Shown: piece after piece, positions 7,540 through 16,470 of the stretch
Numbering within the stretch: position 1 is the first letter of the stretch
Layout of the letters: each line of letters begins with the position of its first letter
Source of the DNA: Hymenobacter rubidus
GTDB taxonomy: Bacteria; Bacteroidota; Bacteroidia; Cytophagales; Hymenobacteraceae
Direction: 5' to 3'
Length of the DNA stretch: 57,501 nucleotides
Assembly (NCBI RefSeq): GCF_016734815.1
Contig: NZ_JAERQF010000034.1
Coordinates: forward strand, 1-57,501
Program-made: the position numbers and the translations under genes
Notes under the pieces: model-generated
The model's database searches: none
Told to the model about the DNA's origin: nothing
Seen by the model: the letters and a program-made list of their open reading frames with translations, nothing else

Positions 7540-9258
7540 ATGGAACAAACTCCCGCCTACGTCATTGGCGTCGACTACGGCACCGACTCCGTGCGCGCCC
7601 TGCTGGTAGATGCCCGCACCGGCACCGAAGTGGCCCAGGCCGTGCACAACTACGCCCGCTGGAAAACCGGCCAGTACTGCAACCCCACCAAAAACCAGTT
7701 CCGCCAGCACCCGCTCGACTACATCGAAGGCTTGGAAACCGTGGTGCGCCGCGTGGCCCAGCAAGTGCCGGTGGCCCAAATCGTGGGTTTGGCCGTGGAC
7801 ACCACCGGCTCAACGCCCGGCCCGGTGAACGCCGACGGCGTGGCTTTGGGTATGCTGCCTGAGTTTGCCGAGAACCCCAACGCGCTATTCGTGCTCTGGA
7901 AAGACCACACGGCCCTGGCCGAAGCCGCCGAAATCAACCACAAGGCCCGGACCTGGGGCGGCGAGGACTTTACTAAGTTCGAGGGGGGTATTTATTCTTC
8001 GGAATGGTTCTGGGCTAAGATTACGCACATTCTGCGTGAAGATGAAGCCGTAGCAAAGGCCGCGTACTCCTGGATGGAGCACTGCGACTGGCTCACGCTG
8101 CTGCTCACCGGCGGCACGCTGGAAACCGTGAAGCGCAGCCGCTGCGCCGCCGGCCACAAAGCCATGTGGCACGCCAGCTGGGACGGCCTGCCCGCCGAGG
8201 AGTTTCTCACCCACCTCGAACCAAAACTGGCCGGTTTACGCAATCGATTATCTAACGAAACGTACACCTCGGATGAGGTGGCCGGCCACCTTTCCAAAGA
8301 GTGGGCCGGGCGGCTGGGCCTGACCACCGACACCGTGGTAGCGGTGGGCACGTTCGACGCCCATGCCGGCGCTATTGCCGGTGAAATCGAGGCGTATTCG
8401 ATGGTGAAGGTGATGGGTACCAGCACCTGCGACATCGTGGTAGCGCCGACAGCCGAAGTGGGCGACCACCTCGTAGCCGGTATCTGCGGGCAGGTGGACG
8501 GTTCGGTGATTCCCGGCATGCTGGGACTGGAAGCCGGACAGTCGGCTTTCGGCGACTTGCTGGCCTGGTTCCGCAACATAGTGGAGTGGCCGCTGCACCA
8601 CGTGCTGCCGCATTCCAAAGTCCTGACGCCGGAACTGCAAGCTGCCCTGCGCGAGGAAATGAGCGACGCGCTGCTGGTGAAGCTGAGCGAAGCCGCTGCC
8701 GCTGTGAACCCCGAAGAATCGCACGTACTTGCCTTGGATTGGGTGAACGGCCGCCGCACCCCCGACGCCAACCAGGCCTTGAAAGGTGCCCTGATGAACC
8801 TCACGATGGGCACCAACGCCCCCCAGATTTTCCGGGCGCTGGTGGAAGCCATCTGCTACGGCTCGAAGCAGATTGTGGAGCGGTTTGAGGCCGAAGGTAT
8901 ACCCGTGAAGCAGGTTATCGGCATCGGCGGGGTGGCGAAGAAATCGCAGTTTGTGATGCAGACGCTGGCCGACGTGCTCGACCGTCCCATCAAAATTGCG
9001 GTGTCGGAACAGGCGCCGGCGCTGGGCGCGGCTATGTACGCGGCCGTGGCCGCTGGCATTCAGTCCGATGTGCAGACGGCACAAAAGGCCCTGGGCTCCG
9101 GCTTTGCCGAAACCTACACGCCCAACCCTGCCCGCGTGGCCGACTACGCCGCCCGCTACGCGCAGTACCAGGCCTTCGGGAAGTTCGTGGAAGGCGCAAC
9201 GTTGGGCGAGGAAGAACGTCATGCTGAGCCTGTCGAAGCATCTCTACCGCGCAACTAA
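7540..9258 (+). CDS. araB: Ribulokinase
   Basis: FGGY-family carbohydrate kinase of 572 residues that phosphorylates L-ribulose to L-ribulose-5-phosphate in the cytoplasm, the second step of arabinose catabolism. The N-terminal ATP-binding motif GVDYGTDSVRALLVD starts at residue 10, GLAVDTTGSTP follows, and the C-terminal lobe shows VIGIGGVAKKSQFVMQ and the ALGAAMYAAVAAG helix. The start gives the expected MEQTPAYVIGVDYG. The gene sits between galM and araD in a complete araBDA set. The odd point is the end: the final residues RHAEPVEASLPRN and the stop codon are encoded by the left arm of a palindromic repeat, so the native C-terminus appears to have been replaced or extended by repeat insertion. 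Confidence 0.97.
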   Translation: MEQTPAYVIGVDYGTDSVRALLVDARTGTEVAQAVHNYARWKTGQYCNPTKNQFRQHPLDYIEGLETVVRRVAQQVPVAQIVGLAVDTTGSTPGPVNADGVALGMLPEFAENPNALFVLWKDHTALAEAAEINHKARTWGGEDFTKFEGGIYSSEWFWAKITHILREDEAVAKAAYSWMEHCDWLTLLLTGGTLETVKRSRCAAGHKAMWHASWDGLPAEEFLTHLEPKLAGLRNRLSNETYTSDEVAGHLSKEWAGRLGLTTDTVVAVGTFDAHAGAIAGEIEAYSMVKVMGTSTCDIVVAPTAEVGDHLVAGICGQVDGSVIPGMLGLEAGQSAFGDLLAWFRNIVEWPLHHVLPHSKVLTPELQAALREEMSDALLVKLSEAAAAVNPEESHVLALDWVNGRRTPDANQALKGALMNLTMGTNAPQIFRALVEAICYGSKQIVERFEAEGIPVKQVIGIGGVAKKSQFVMQTLADVLDRPIKIAVSEQAPALGAAMYAAVAAGIQSDVQTAQKALGSGFAETYTPNPARVADYAARYAQYQAFGKFVEGATLGEEERHAEPVEASLPRN

Positions 9259-9320
9259 CTTTTTTTTAAATGAATTACTGCTGCGGTAGAGATGCTTCGA
9301 CTGCGCTCAGCATGACGTTC
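9214..9320. repeat. Interspersed palindromic repeat overlapping the 3' end of araB
   Basis: Arms GAACGTCATGCTGAGC and GCTCAGCATGACGTTC delimit the element, with inner stem ATCTCTACCGC / GCGGTAGAGAT and an AT-rich loop. The araB stop codon (9256-9258) falls inside it, after the left arm. The two arms differ internally (CTGTCGAAG against CTTCGACTGCG), so they derive from different arm sub-types. Confidence 0.9.
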
Positions 9321-9331
9321 CCTTTCAATCA

Positions 9332-10033
9332 ATGAGCCAATATCAGGAATTAAAACAGGCGTGCTACGACGCCAACATGCAGTTGCCCAAGCTCGGGCTG
9401 GTGCTCTTCACCTTCGGCAATGCCAGCGTGGTGGACCGCGGGAAGCGGGTGTTCGCCATCAAGCCCAGCGGCGTGCCCTACGAGCTGCTGAAGCCGGAGG
9501 ACATTGTCATCCTTGACTTTGCCAACAATGTGCTGGAAGGGGAGAAGCGGCCTTCGTCGGACACCAAAACCCACGCCGTGCTCTATAGCAACTGGGAGCA
9601 CATTGGCGGCATAGTGCACACGCACAGTACTTACGCCACGGCCTGGGCCCAGGCCCAGCTCGACATTCCCATTCTTGGCACCACCCACGCCGACCATCTC
9701 ACGGCTGACATTCCCTGTGCGCCGCCAATGAGCGACGACATGATTGCCGGCGACTACGAGCACCAGACCGGCTGGCAGATTCTCAACGAATTCCAGCGCC
9801 GGGGCCTCTCACCCTCCGAGGTAGAAATGGTGCTGCTGGCCAACCACGCGCCCTTCACCTGGGGCAAAACCGTGGACAAAGCTGTGTACAACAGCGCCGT
9901 GCTGGAAGAAGTAGCGCGCATGGCCTACCTCAGCTGCACGCTACGGCCGGAGGTGCCGCGCCTGAAAGATGCGCTGATTCGCAAGCACTACGAGCGCAAG
10001 CACGGCGTGAATTCTTACTACGGCCAGTCGTAG
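9332..10033 (+). CDS. araD: L-ribulose-5-phosphate 4-epimerase
   Basis: This 233-residue class II aldolase/epimerase converts L-ribulose-5-phosphate to D-xylulose-5-phosphate, which enters the pentose phosphate pathway. The zinc-site histidines are visible as VHTHSTYAT (His96 and His98) and LANHAPFTWG (His172), matching His95, His97 and His171 of the E. coli enzyme. The phosphate-binding segment FGNASVVDR and KPSGVPYELL are intact, as is SSDTKTH. The length is normal for AraD. It starts 12 bases after the repeat that follows araB and ends 16 bases before the next repeat, so it is tightly bracketed by palindromes. Confidence 0.97.
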   Translation: MSQYQELKQACYDANMQLPKLGLVLFTFGNASVVDRGKRVFAIKPSGVPYELLKPEDIVILDFANNVLEGEKRPSSDTKTHAVLYSNWEHIGGIVHTHSTYATAWAQAQLDIPILGTTHADHLTADIPCAPPMSDDMIAGDYEHQTGWQILNEFQRRGLSPSEVEMVLLANHAPFTWGKTVDKAVYNSAVLEEVARMAYLSCTLRPEVPRLKDALIRKHYERKHGVNSYYGQS

Positions 10034-10048
10034 GCAACACTTAAAAAA

Positions 10049-10147
10049 GAACGTCATGCTGAGCGCAGTCGAAGCATCTCTACCTCGGTAGAAATTCAAT
10101 CGAATGCAACGAAGCTGTAGAGATGCTTCGGCTACGCTCAGCATGAC
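10049..10147. repeat. Interspersed palindromic repeat, araD-araA gap
   Basis: The arms are GAACGTCATGCTGAGCGCAG and a right arm ending CTACGCTCAGCATGAC. It fills most of the 139-base gap between araD and araA. A spurious upstream ATG for araA (10104) lies inside the element, so the repeat can mislead start prediction. Confidence 0.88.
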
Positions 10148-10172
10148 AAAAGCCCTAATTCCACCTAAATCC

Positions 10173-11663
10173 ATGATTGACCTCACCCATTACGAAGCCT
10201 GGTTCATCACCGGCACGCAGCACCTCTACGGCCCCGAGACGCTGGAAGAAGTGGCCCGCCACTCGCAGGAAATTGCGCAGGAGCTCGGCACCAAGCTGCC
10301 CATCAAGATTGTCTATAAACCCATCCTGAAAAGCCCGCAGGAGATTTACAAGCTGGTGCAGGAAGCCAACGCCGCCGAAAACTGCGTGGGCCTGATTGCC
10401 TGGATGCACACCTTCTCGCCGGCCAAAATGTGGATTAACGGCTTGAAAATCCTGCAAAAGCCGCTGGCGCACCTGCACACCCAGTTCAACAGCGACATTC
10501 CGTGGGCCGACATCGACATGGACTTCATGAATACCAACCAATCGGCGCACGGCGACCGGGAGTTTGGCTTCATCGGGGCGCGCATGGGCATCAAGCGCAA
10601 GGTGGTAGTGGGCCACTGGCAGAGCGCCGATGTGCACGAGCGCCTCAGCATCTGGAGCCGCGTGGCCTGCGCCTGGGCCGACTGGCAGGGCGCGAAATTC
10701 ATCCGTTTCGGTGACAATATGCGCTACGTGGCCGTGACCGACGGCGACAAAGTGGAAGCCGAAATCAAGTTTGGCTACGAGGTGAATACCTACGGCATCG
10801 GCGATTTGGTGGCCGAAGTGAACGCCGTGACCGATGCCCAGATTGACGAGCTCATTGCCACGTACGAAAAGGAATACGAGTTGGGCGACTCGCTGAAAGC
10901 CGGTGGCACTCAGCGCGAAAGCCTGCGCGATGCCGCCCGCATCGAAACCGGCATGCGTAAATTCCTGACCGACCATAATGCCAAGGGCTTCACCGATACC
11001 TTCGAAGACCTGCACGGCATGAAGCAGCTGCCCGGCATTGCCACGCAGCGCCTGATGGCCGACGGCTTCGGCTTCGGCGGCGAGGGCGACTGGAAAACGT
11101 CGGCCCTGGTGCGCGCCATGAAGGTGATGGGCGCCGGCCTGCCCGGCGGCAACTCCTTTATGGAAGATTACACCTACCACTTCGCGCCCGGCAACAACCT
11201 GGTGCTGGGTTCGCACATGCTCGAAATCTGCCCCAGCATTGCCGAGGGCAAGGTGCGGGCCGAAATTCACCCGCTGGGCATCGGTGGCAAGGAAGACCCC
11301 GTGCGACTGGTGTTCGATTGCCCGGCCGGTGAGGGCCTGAACGCCACCATCGTGGACCTGGGCAACCGCTTCCGCATGATTGTGAATGAAGTAACGGCCG
11401 TCGCGCCTGAGCAACAGCTGCCCAAGCTACCCGTAGCCCGCGTACTCTGGCAAGTGAAGCCCGACCTGGCCACCGGCGCCGCCGCCTGGATTCTGGCCGG
11501 TGGAGCCCACCACACCGGCTTCAGCCAAAACCTGACCGCCGAATACCTGGAAGACTTCGCCGAAATGGCCGGCATCGAATTCGTGATTATCGACGCCGAA
11601 ACCAAGCTGCGCACGTTCAAGAACGAGCTGCGCTACAACGAAGTAGCTTTCGGCGGCCGCTAG
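10173..11663 (+). CDS. araA: L-arabinose isomerase
   Basis: The 496-residue enzyme isomerises L-arabinose to L-ribulose, the first cytoplasmic step. The four metal and catalytic residues known from E. coli AraA (Glu306, Glu333, His350, His450) have counterparts here: Glu304 in GFGGEGDWKTSAL, Glu331 in NSFMEDYTYHF, His348 in LGSHMLEICPS, and His447 in GGAHHTGFS. The ATG at 10173 gives MIDLTHYEAWFITGTQHLYG, the expected N-terminus. An in-frame ATG at 10104 would add 23 residues encoded by the preceding repeat and is rejected. Its position third in the araBDA run followed by a secreted arabinofuranosidase makes the assignment secure. Confidence 0.98.
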   Translation: MIDLTHYEAWFITGTQHLYGPETLEEVARHSQEIAQELGTKLPIKIVYKPILKSPQEIYKLVQEANAAENCVGLIAWMHTFSPAKMWINGLKILQKPLAHLHTQFNSDIPWADIDMDFMNTNQSAHGDREFGFIGARMGIKRKVVVGHWQSADVHERLSIWSRVACAWADWQGAKFIRFGDNMRYVAVTDGDKVEAEIKFGYEVNTYGIGDLVAEVNAVTDAQIDELIATYEKEYELGDSLKAGGTQRESLRDAARIETGMRKFLTDHNAKGFTDTFEDLHGMKQLPGIATQRLMADGFGFGGEGDWKTSALVRAMKVMGAGLPGGNSFMEDYTYHFAPGNNLVLGSHMLEICPSIAEGKVRAEIHPLGIGGKEDPVRLVFDCPAGEGLNATIVDLGNRFRMIVNEVTAVAPEQQLPKLPVARVLWQVKPDLATGAAAWILAGGAHHTGFSQNLTAEYLEDFAEMAGIEFVIIDAETKLRTFKNELRYNEVAFGGR

Positions 11664-11690
11664 GCGAAGGCAAGCCATATAAAACGATAA

Positions 11691-11793
11691 AAAGCACGTC
11701 ATGCTGAGCTTGTCGAAGCATCTCTACCGCAGTAGTATTTGATTTTACTATTGCGGTAGAGATGCTTCGACTGCGCTCAGCATGACGTGCTTT
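11691..11793. repeat. Interspersed palindromic repeat, araA-arabinofuranosidase gap
   Basis: Outer arms AAAGCACGTCATGCTGAGC and GCTCAGCATGACGTGCTTT match beyond the family core, followed by GAAGCATCTCTACCGC and its complement. The right arm has the CTGCGCTC sub-type and the left has GCTTGTC, so again the two arms are not identical sub-types. It ends 35 bases before the GH51 start. Confidence 0.9.
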
Positions 11794-11828
11794 GTACCCA
11801 TGATTAACCAACTTCCCTATCCACTTTC

Positions 11829-13856
11829 ATGCATACCTCCCGATTTCTGCTGATGCTGGCGGGCCTAGGAGTAGCCGGCGCTTCGATAGCCCAGACGGCA
11901 CCTACCGCCACCATTACCGTGCAGGTAGACAAGCCCGGCGCACCCGTCCCCAGGAATATGTACGGCCTGTTTTTCGAGGACATCAACTTTGCGGCTGATG
12001 GAGGCTTGTACCCGGAATTGGTGAAGAACAAGTCGTTCGAAATTGACAGCCATTTGCTGGGCTGGAAAGCCCTGAAAGGTGCGGCCGAGCTGGAAAGCTA
12101 CGTAGTGTCGAGCGACCGGCCCATCAGCAAAGTCAACAACCATTTTCTGCGGCTGAGCACCAAAAAAGCCGGCCCGGATGCGGGATTTGTGAATGAAGGC
12201 TTTCGGGGAATGGGGGTGAAGCAGGGCGACGAATACACGTTTTCGGTGTATGCCCGGCGCGGTCCCGGCAACATCACCGACCTGAACGTGGCGCTGGAAG
12301 GGGCCATGGGCGAACCCTTGGCCCAAGTCCAAATCGCGGGCCTGACCAGCGAATGGAAGAAGTACACGGCCGTGCTCAAACCCACGGCCACCGTGGCCAA
12401 AGGCCACCTCAAATTGACCATCGGCGGCACCGGCACGGCTGATATCGACGTGGTTTCCCTTTTTCCAAAGGACACGTGGCTGAAGCGCGAAAACGGTCTG
12501 CGGCCCGACCTCGTGCAGCTGCTCAAGGACATGAAACCGGGTTTCCTGCGCTTCCCCGGCGGCTGCATCGTGGAGGGTATGACGCTGGACAACCGCTACC
12601 AGTGGAAGGAAACCATTGGCGACGTGTCGAGCCGTCAACCGATGATAAACCGCTGGAATAAAGAGTTCAAACAACGCTACACGCCCGATTATTACCAGTC
12701 GTTCGGGCTGGGCTTCTTCGAGTATTTCCAGTTAGCCGAGGACATTGGGGCCGAGCCGCTGCCCATCCTGAATGTGGGCATGGCCTGCCAGTACAACTCG
12801 GCCGAGCTGGCCCCCATCAGCGCGGCCAAGGGGCCGAACGCGGCCGGCGCGGCTGATGAGCCCACGCTCGACACCTTCATTCAGGACGCGCTGGATTTGG
12901 TGGAGTTTGCCAACGGTCCGGCTACTTCCGTGTGGGGCGCTAAGCGGGCCGCTATGGGCCATCCCGCACCCTTCAACCTGAAAATGCTGGGCGTTGGCAA
13001 TGAGCAGTGGGGCCCGCAGTACCTAGAGCGCTACGAGCCGTTTGCCAAGGCGCTGAAGGCGAAATACCCGGCCCTGCAGCTGGTGAGCAGCGCCGGACCA
13101 TCGCCCGACGGTGCTAATTTTGACACGGCCAGCAAGCGCATGCGCGAACTCAATGCCGAATACATCGACGAGCATTACTACGCCCGGCCGGAGTGGTTCC
13201 GCCAGCACGTCGACCGTTACGACAAGTACCCGCGCACCGGCTCCAAAATCTTCGCCGGCGAATACGCGGCCCAAAGCGCGGGCATTGCCAGCCAGGAAAA
13301 CAAGAACAACTGGGACTGCGCCATCTCCGAGGCGGCCTTTATGACCGGCCTGGAGCGCAACGCCGACGTGGTAAGCATGGCCTCCTACGCCCCCATGCTG
13401 GCCCACGTCGATGCCTGGCAGTGGACGCCCAACCTGATTTGGTTCGACAACCTGCACGCCTACGGCACGGTGAACTACTACGTGCAGCAGCTGTTCAGCC
13501 AGAACAAAGGCACCACTATGCTACCTGTGCAGCTGCCCAACGGCGCCAAAAACGGCACCGACAACCTCTTCGCCAGCGCCGTGGCCGATGACGCAGCCGG
13601 CGAGTTGGTGGTGAAGCTGGTGAACTACTCGGCCATTCCTCGCGCAGTAACCCTAAATCTGGCTGGAGCCAAAAAAATGGGCAAAGTGGGTCGTGCTCAA
13701 GTAATGGCCAGTGACGACTTAAACACTCAGAATTCGCTGCAAGAGCCGAGGAAGCTGGCTCCCCAAACAAGTGCTTTTCCCGTAGCTGGCACGACGGTGA
13801 GCTACACGCTGGCGCCAAATTCCTTTACGGTACTGCGGGTGCCGGGCCGGCGGTAA
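11829..13856 (+). CDS. GH51 alpha-L-arabinofuranosidase, secreted
   Basis: This 675-residue enzyme removes terminal alpha-L-arabinofuranosyl groups from arabinan or arabinoxylan side chains. A signal peptide (MHTSRFLLMLAGLGVAGASIAQ, cleavage after Ala21) directs it out of the cytoplasm. The N-terminal part has NMYGLFFEDINFAADGGLYPEL, typical of GH51, followed by a CBM_4_9-like beta-sandwich near residues 75-215. The TIM barrel has the acid/base Glu392 in GVGNEQWGPQY and the nucleophile Glu478 in IFAGEYAAQ. A C-terminal beta domain follows. No T9SS sorting tail is seen, so it is probably periplasmic. It is the last gene of the arabinose operon and supplies the substrate for AraA. Confidence 0.95.
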   Translation: MHTSRFLLMLAGLGVAGASIAQTAPTATITVQVDKPGAPVPRNMYGLFFEDINFAADGGLYPELVKNKSFEIDSHLLGWKALKGAAELESYVVSSDRPISKVNNHFLRLSTKKAGPDAGFVNEGFRGMGVKQGDEYTFSVYARRGPGNITDLNVALEGAMGEPLAQVQIAGLTSEWKKYTAVLKPTATVAKGHLKLTIGGTGTADIDVVSLFPKDTWLKRENGLRPDLVQLLKDMKPGFLRFPGGCIVEGMTLDNRYQWKETIGDVSSRQPMINRWNKEFKQRYTPDYYQSFGLGFFEYFQLAEDIGAEPLPILNVGMACQYNSAELAPISAAKGPNAAGAADEPTLDTFIQDALDLVEFANGPATSVWGAKRAAMGHPAPFNLKMLGVGNEQWGPQYLERYEPFAKALKAKYPALQLVSSAGPSPDGANFDTASKRMRELNAEYIDEHYYARPEWFRQHVDRYDKYPRTGSKIFAGEYAAQSAGIASQENKNNWDCAISEAAFMTGLERNADVVSMASYAPMLAHVDAWQWTPNLIWFDNLHAYGTVNYYVQQLFSQNKGTTMLPVQLPNGAKNGTDNLFASAVADDAAGELVVKLVNYSAIPRAVTLNLAGAKKMGKVGRAQVMASDDLNTQNSLQEPRKLAPQTSAFPVAGTTVSYTLAPNSFTVLRVPGRR

Positions 13857-13865
13857 AGCAGCCGG

Positions 13866-13988
13866 CAGCCGGAGTACCCCAAAATTTTATTTCGGGCCGT
13901 AAGCGCGATTTTCAGAGCTAATGAGTGGGGCCGGTTGAGCCTAAATTGAACACCTGGGCCGAAATAAAATTTCGGGGTACTCCGGCTG
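13866..13988. repeat. Long imperfect inverted repeat between convergent genes
   Basis: Arms of about 30 bases start CAGCCGGAGTACCCC and end GGGGTACTCCGGCTG, with CGAAATAAAATTT at the inner part of the right arm. Only two mismatches separate the arms, around a 60-base loop. It starts ten bases past the arabinofuranosidase stop and ends 17 bases before the MFS stop. It may act as a bidirectional terminator or be a small non-autonomous mobile element of a type distinct from the other repeats. Confidence 0.8.
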
Positions 13989-14005
13989 CTGGTTCCGAAA
14001 CGGTG

Positions 14006-15268
14006 CTACGCCACAGTAGCTTCGGCTACGGGCGTTTCGGTGGTGTGCGCCGCCGCATTGGCCGCCTGCACCTGGCGCAGGTTTCGCGCGTACAGCAGCG
14101 CAATGAGCAGGGCCAGCACGCCTTCGGCCAGCACCGTAGGCTGCACCCCGAGGCGCTCCGACACGGCGCCCACCAGCAGGCTGCCCAGCGGCACCGACGC
14201 CGTATAAACCAGCACGTAAATGCTGATGACCCGGCCGCGCATGGCCGGCAGCATCAGGGTTTGGAGCAGCGTAATGCTGATGGTGGTCTGCGACATCATG
14301 CCGAAAGCGCCCACTATCAAAAACGGCAGCGCCAGCCAAAACCACGGCGTGTAGGCAAACAGCACCAGCCCTGCGCCAAACACGAACATATTAGTCATCA
14401 ATACCTTGTTCAGGTCAGTACTTGGTTTCAGCGAGGCCAGGTACAGCGCCGCCACCAAGCCGCCCAAACCCAGGGCGCCATCGAGCAGGCCAAACGTGGT
14501 GGCATTGCCGTGGAAGATATCCTTGGCGTACACCGGCATCAGGTTGGTGAAGGGCAGCACCAGCAGGCCGGTGATGCCCAGCATGATGATGAGAAAGCGG
14601 ATGGCGGCCATGTCTTTCACGTACTGAAAGCCTTCCTGTAATTCGCCCAGCATGTTCTTGGTACGAACCTTGGCCACATACGCTGGCAGCCGCAACGCCA
14701 GCACCGAGCCGATGACGGCCACGAAGCTGAGCGCATTCAGGCCAAAGCAGGCCACGGCGCCCAAGTGCTCGATGGCGAAGCCGGCCACGGCGGGGCCCAG
14801 CAGCTTGGTCAGGTTCAGCATGGTCGAGTTCATGGCCACGGCGTTGGGGATGTCCTGCTTATCATCCACCAGGTCGTAGACCAGTGCCTGGCGGGCGGGC
14901 ACATCGAAGGCGTTGATAATGCCCAGCACGGCACTTAGGGCAATGATTTCCCTCACCGCATCCTGCTTGAAATACACGGCTAGCGTGAGTAGCAGGGCCT
15001 GCGCCATGGACAGCACCTGTGTGAGCAGCAGCACGCGGTAGCGGTTGTAGCGGTCCGATACCACGCCGCCCAGCAGCGAGAACACGGCCGACGGAAACAG
15101 CGTGGCAAACACGCTCACGCCCAGCATAAATTTGGACTGCGTTTGGGCATAAACCACCCAGCTCACGGCCGTTTTCTGCATCCAGGTGCCCAGCAGCGAC
15201 AGCGACTGCCCGGCGAAGAAAAAGCGGTAGTTGCGGTTGCGAAACGCACGGAAGATGTCTGGATTCAT
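14006..15268 (-). CDS. MFS transporter (MFS_3-like)
   Basis: About 420 residues with eleven or twelve hydrophobic segments. The first segment follows NRNYRFFFAGQSLSLLGTWMQ, a characteristic opening of the MFS_3 (enterobactin-exporter-like) group, and the loop GGVVSDRYNRYRVLLL is the conserved MFS motif between TM2 and TM3. The ATG at 15268 gives MNPDIFRAFRNRNYRFF; an upstream in-frame ATG would be encoded by an inverted repeat. Family members mostly export drugs or siderophores, so arabinose uptake cannot be claimed, yet its position between two arabinan enzymes makes a sugar role worth testing. Alternatives are an efflux pump unrelated to the operon. Confidence 0.85.
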   Translation of the reverse strand: MNPDIFRAFRNRNYRFFFAGQSLSLLGTWMQKTAVSWVVYAQTQSKFMLGVSVFATLFPSAVFSLLGGVVSDRYNRYRVLLLTQVLSMAQALLLTLAVYFKQDAVREIIALSAVLGIINAFDVPARQALVYDLVDDKQDIPNAVAMNSTMLNLTKLLGPAVAGFAIEHLGAVACFGLNALSFVAVIGSVLALRLPAYVAKVRTKNMLGELQEGFQYVKDMAAIRFLIIMLGITGLLVLPFTNLMPVYAKDIFHGNATTFGLLDGALGLGGLVAALYLASLKPSTDLNKVLMTNMFVFGAGLVLFAYTPWFWLALPFLIVGAFGMMSQTTISITLLQTLMLPAMRGRVISIYVLVYTASVPLGSLLVGAVSERLGVQPTVLAEGVLALLIALLYARNLRQVQAANAAAHTTETPVAEATVA

Positions 15269-15316
15269 GCAGTGCTGTGCTGGTTCATGTCTCCCTTGGA
15301 GCGGCTGCTGGCCAAC

Positions 15317-15409
15317 GGAAGTAGCGCGAACTTTGTAGTTCGCGTCCTCGCGCCAGTTCAACGATTCTAACGGCGCGGGGACGCGAACTACAAAGTTCGC
15401 GCTACTTCC
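15317..15409. repeat. Perfect 31-base inverted repeat (second palindrome family)
   Basis: Arms starting GGAAGTAGCGCGAACTTTGT and ending in the exact complement are identical over 31 bases around a 31-base loop. Each arm can itself fold (CGCGAAC / GTTCGCG), so the element could form a hairpin made of two hairpins. Related cores recur at 42965-43040 and about 57323-57352, both nested inside the first repeat family. It lies between the MFS start and the GH43 stop. Confidence 0.9.
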
Positions 15410-15426
15410 GACCGCCTATACACGGA

Positions 15427-16461
15427 CTACTTCGCCGCCTTCACGCCTTCCGACGTCATCACTACGCGCTTCATGGTGCCGTCTTTGTTATAATACAGGT
15501 AATCAATGCACACCGAGCGGCGGAAGCTACCGCCGTCGTTGTTGATGCTGCCGTTGTGGTAGATGAAGTAGGACTGGCCTTTGAAGTCGATAATAGCCTG
15601 GTGGTTGGTGTTGGAATTGCCGGCTACTTCATTCAGAATACCCTTGTATTCCCACGGGCCTTCGAGGCTGCGGCTCATGGCGTACACTATTTTCTCGGGG
15701 AACTGGGAGGCGTAGCTCAGGTAGTACCAGCCGTTGTGCTCGTGCACCCAAGGCGCCTCCGTGTATTGCAGCCCGCTCACGGTCTGGATGGGGCCGTCCA
15801 GCTCCGTCATGTTGGGCTTGAGCTTGGCGTAGTAGCAGGTGGTATTGCCCCAGAACAGGTAGCCCTGGCCTTTGCTATCCACAAAAACCGTGGGGTCGAT
15901 ATCGGCCCAGCTGATTTTGTCGTCGGGCGTCATGTCGGGCGAAACCAGCGCCGTGCCCCGCGCGTCTTTGAAGGGCCCGGTCGGGCTATCGGCCACGGCC
16001 ACGCCAATGGCCTTGCCGTGAATGGTGCCGTGCGTCACGGCTGCGTACCAGTAGAACTTGCCGTTGCGCGCCACCACCTGCGAGGCCCAGGCATCGTCCT
16101 TGGCCCAGGCAAAATCCGATACCCGCAGCGGCACCGGGTGCTCGGTCCAGTTCACCATATCGGTCGAGGAAAAGCACAGCCACTCGTGCATCACGTAGCG
16201 CTCCTGCTTGGGCGGGGCCTCGTCGTGGCCGGTGTAGAGGTACACAGTGCCCTTCTGCACCATCGCGCTGGGGTCGGCCGTGTACTTGCTTTTGATGATG
16301 GGGTTGCCGCCCACGGTAGCGCCCAGCGTGGCGGGCGGAACTGGCAGGACGGTTTGCGCCAAAGCTGCTGATGAAGCACTGAGTAGTGCTAGTAAGCCGC
16401 ACAACCTATTGCGTAATGCGCCGAGCATCCTTAAAGGTGCCGAAGGTGTAAGAGCGGCCAT
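15427..16461 (-). CDS. GH43 family arabinan-active glycoside hydrolase, secreted
   Basis: This 344-residue five-bladed beta-propeller enzyme carries the GH43 triad: the base Asp63 in KYTADPSAMV, the pKa-modulating Asp189 in WADIDPTVFVD, and the acid Glu235 in QYTEAPWVHEH. A signal peptide ends at SAALAQ (about residue 36). GH43 members cleave alpha-arabinofuranosyl or beta-xylosyl links; sequence context next to GH51 and araBDA favours arabinan or arabino-oligosaccharides. No sorting tail is present. It starts only nine bases after the stop of the upstream nuclease-like gene on the same strand, so its own promoter has little room and it may be read through from that foreign-looking module. 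Confidence 0.92.
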   Translation of the reverse strand: MAALTPSAPLRMLGALRNRLCGLLALLSASSAALAQTVLPVPPATLGATVGGNPIIKSKYTADPSAMVQKGTVYLYTGHDEAPPKQERYVMHEWLCFSSTDMVNWTEHPVPLRVSDFAWAKDDAWASQVVARNGKFYWYAAVTHGTIHGKAIGVAVADSPTGPFKDARGTALVSPDMTPDDKISWADIDPTVFVDSKGQGYLFWGNTTCYYAKLKPNMTELDGPIQTVSGLQYTEAPWVHEHNGWYYLSYASQFPEKIVYAMSRSLEGPWEYKGILNEVAGNSNTNHQAIIDFKGQSYFIYHNGSINNDGGSFRRSVCIDYLYYNKDGTMKRVVMTSEGVKAAK

Positions 16462-16470
16462 TTTATATTT

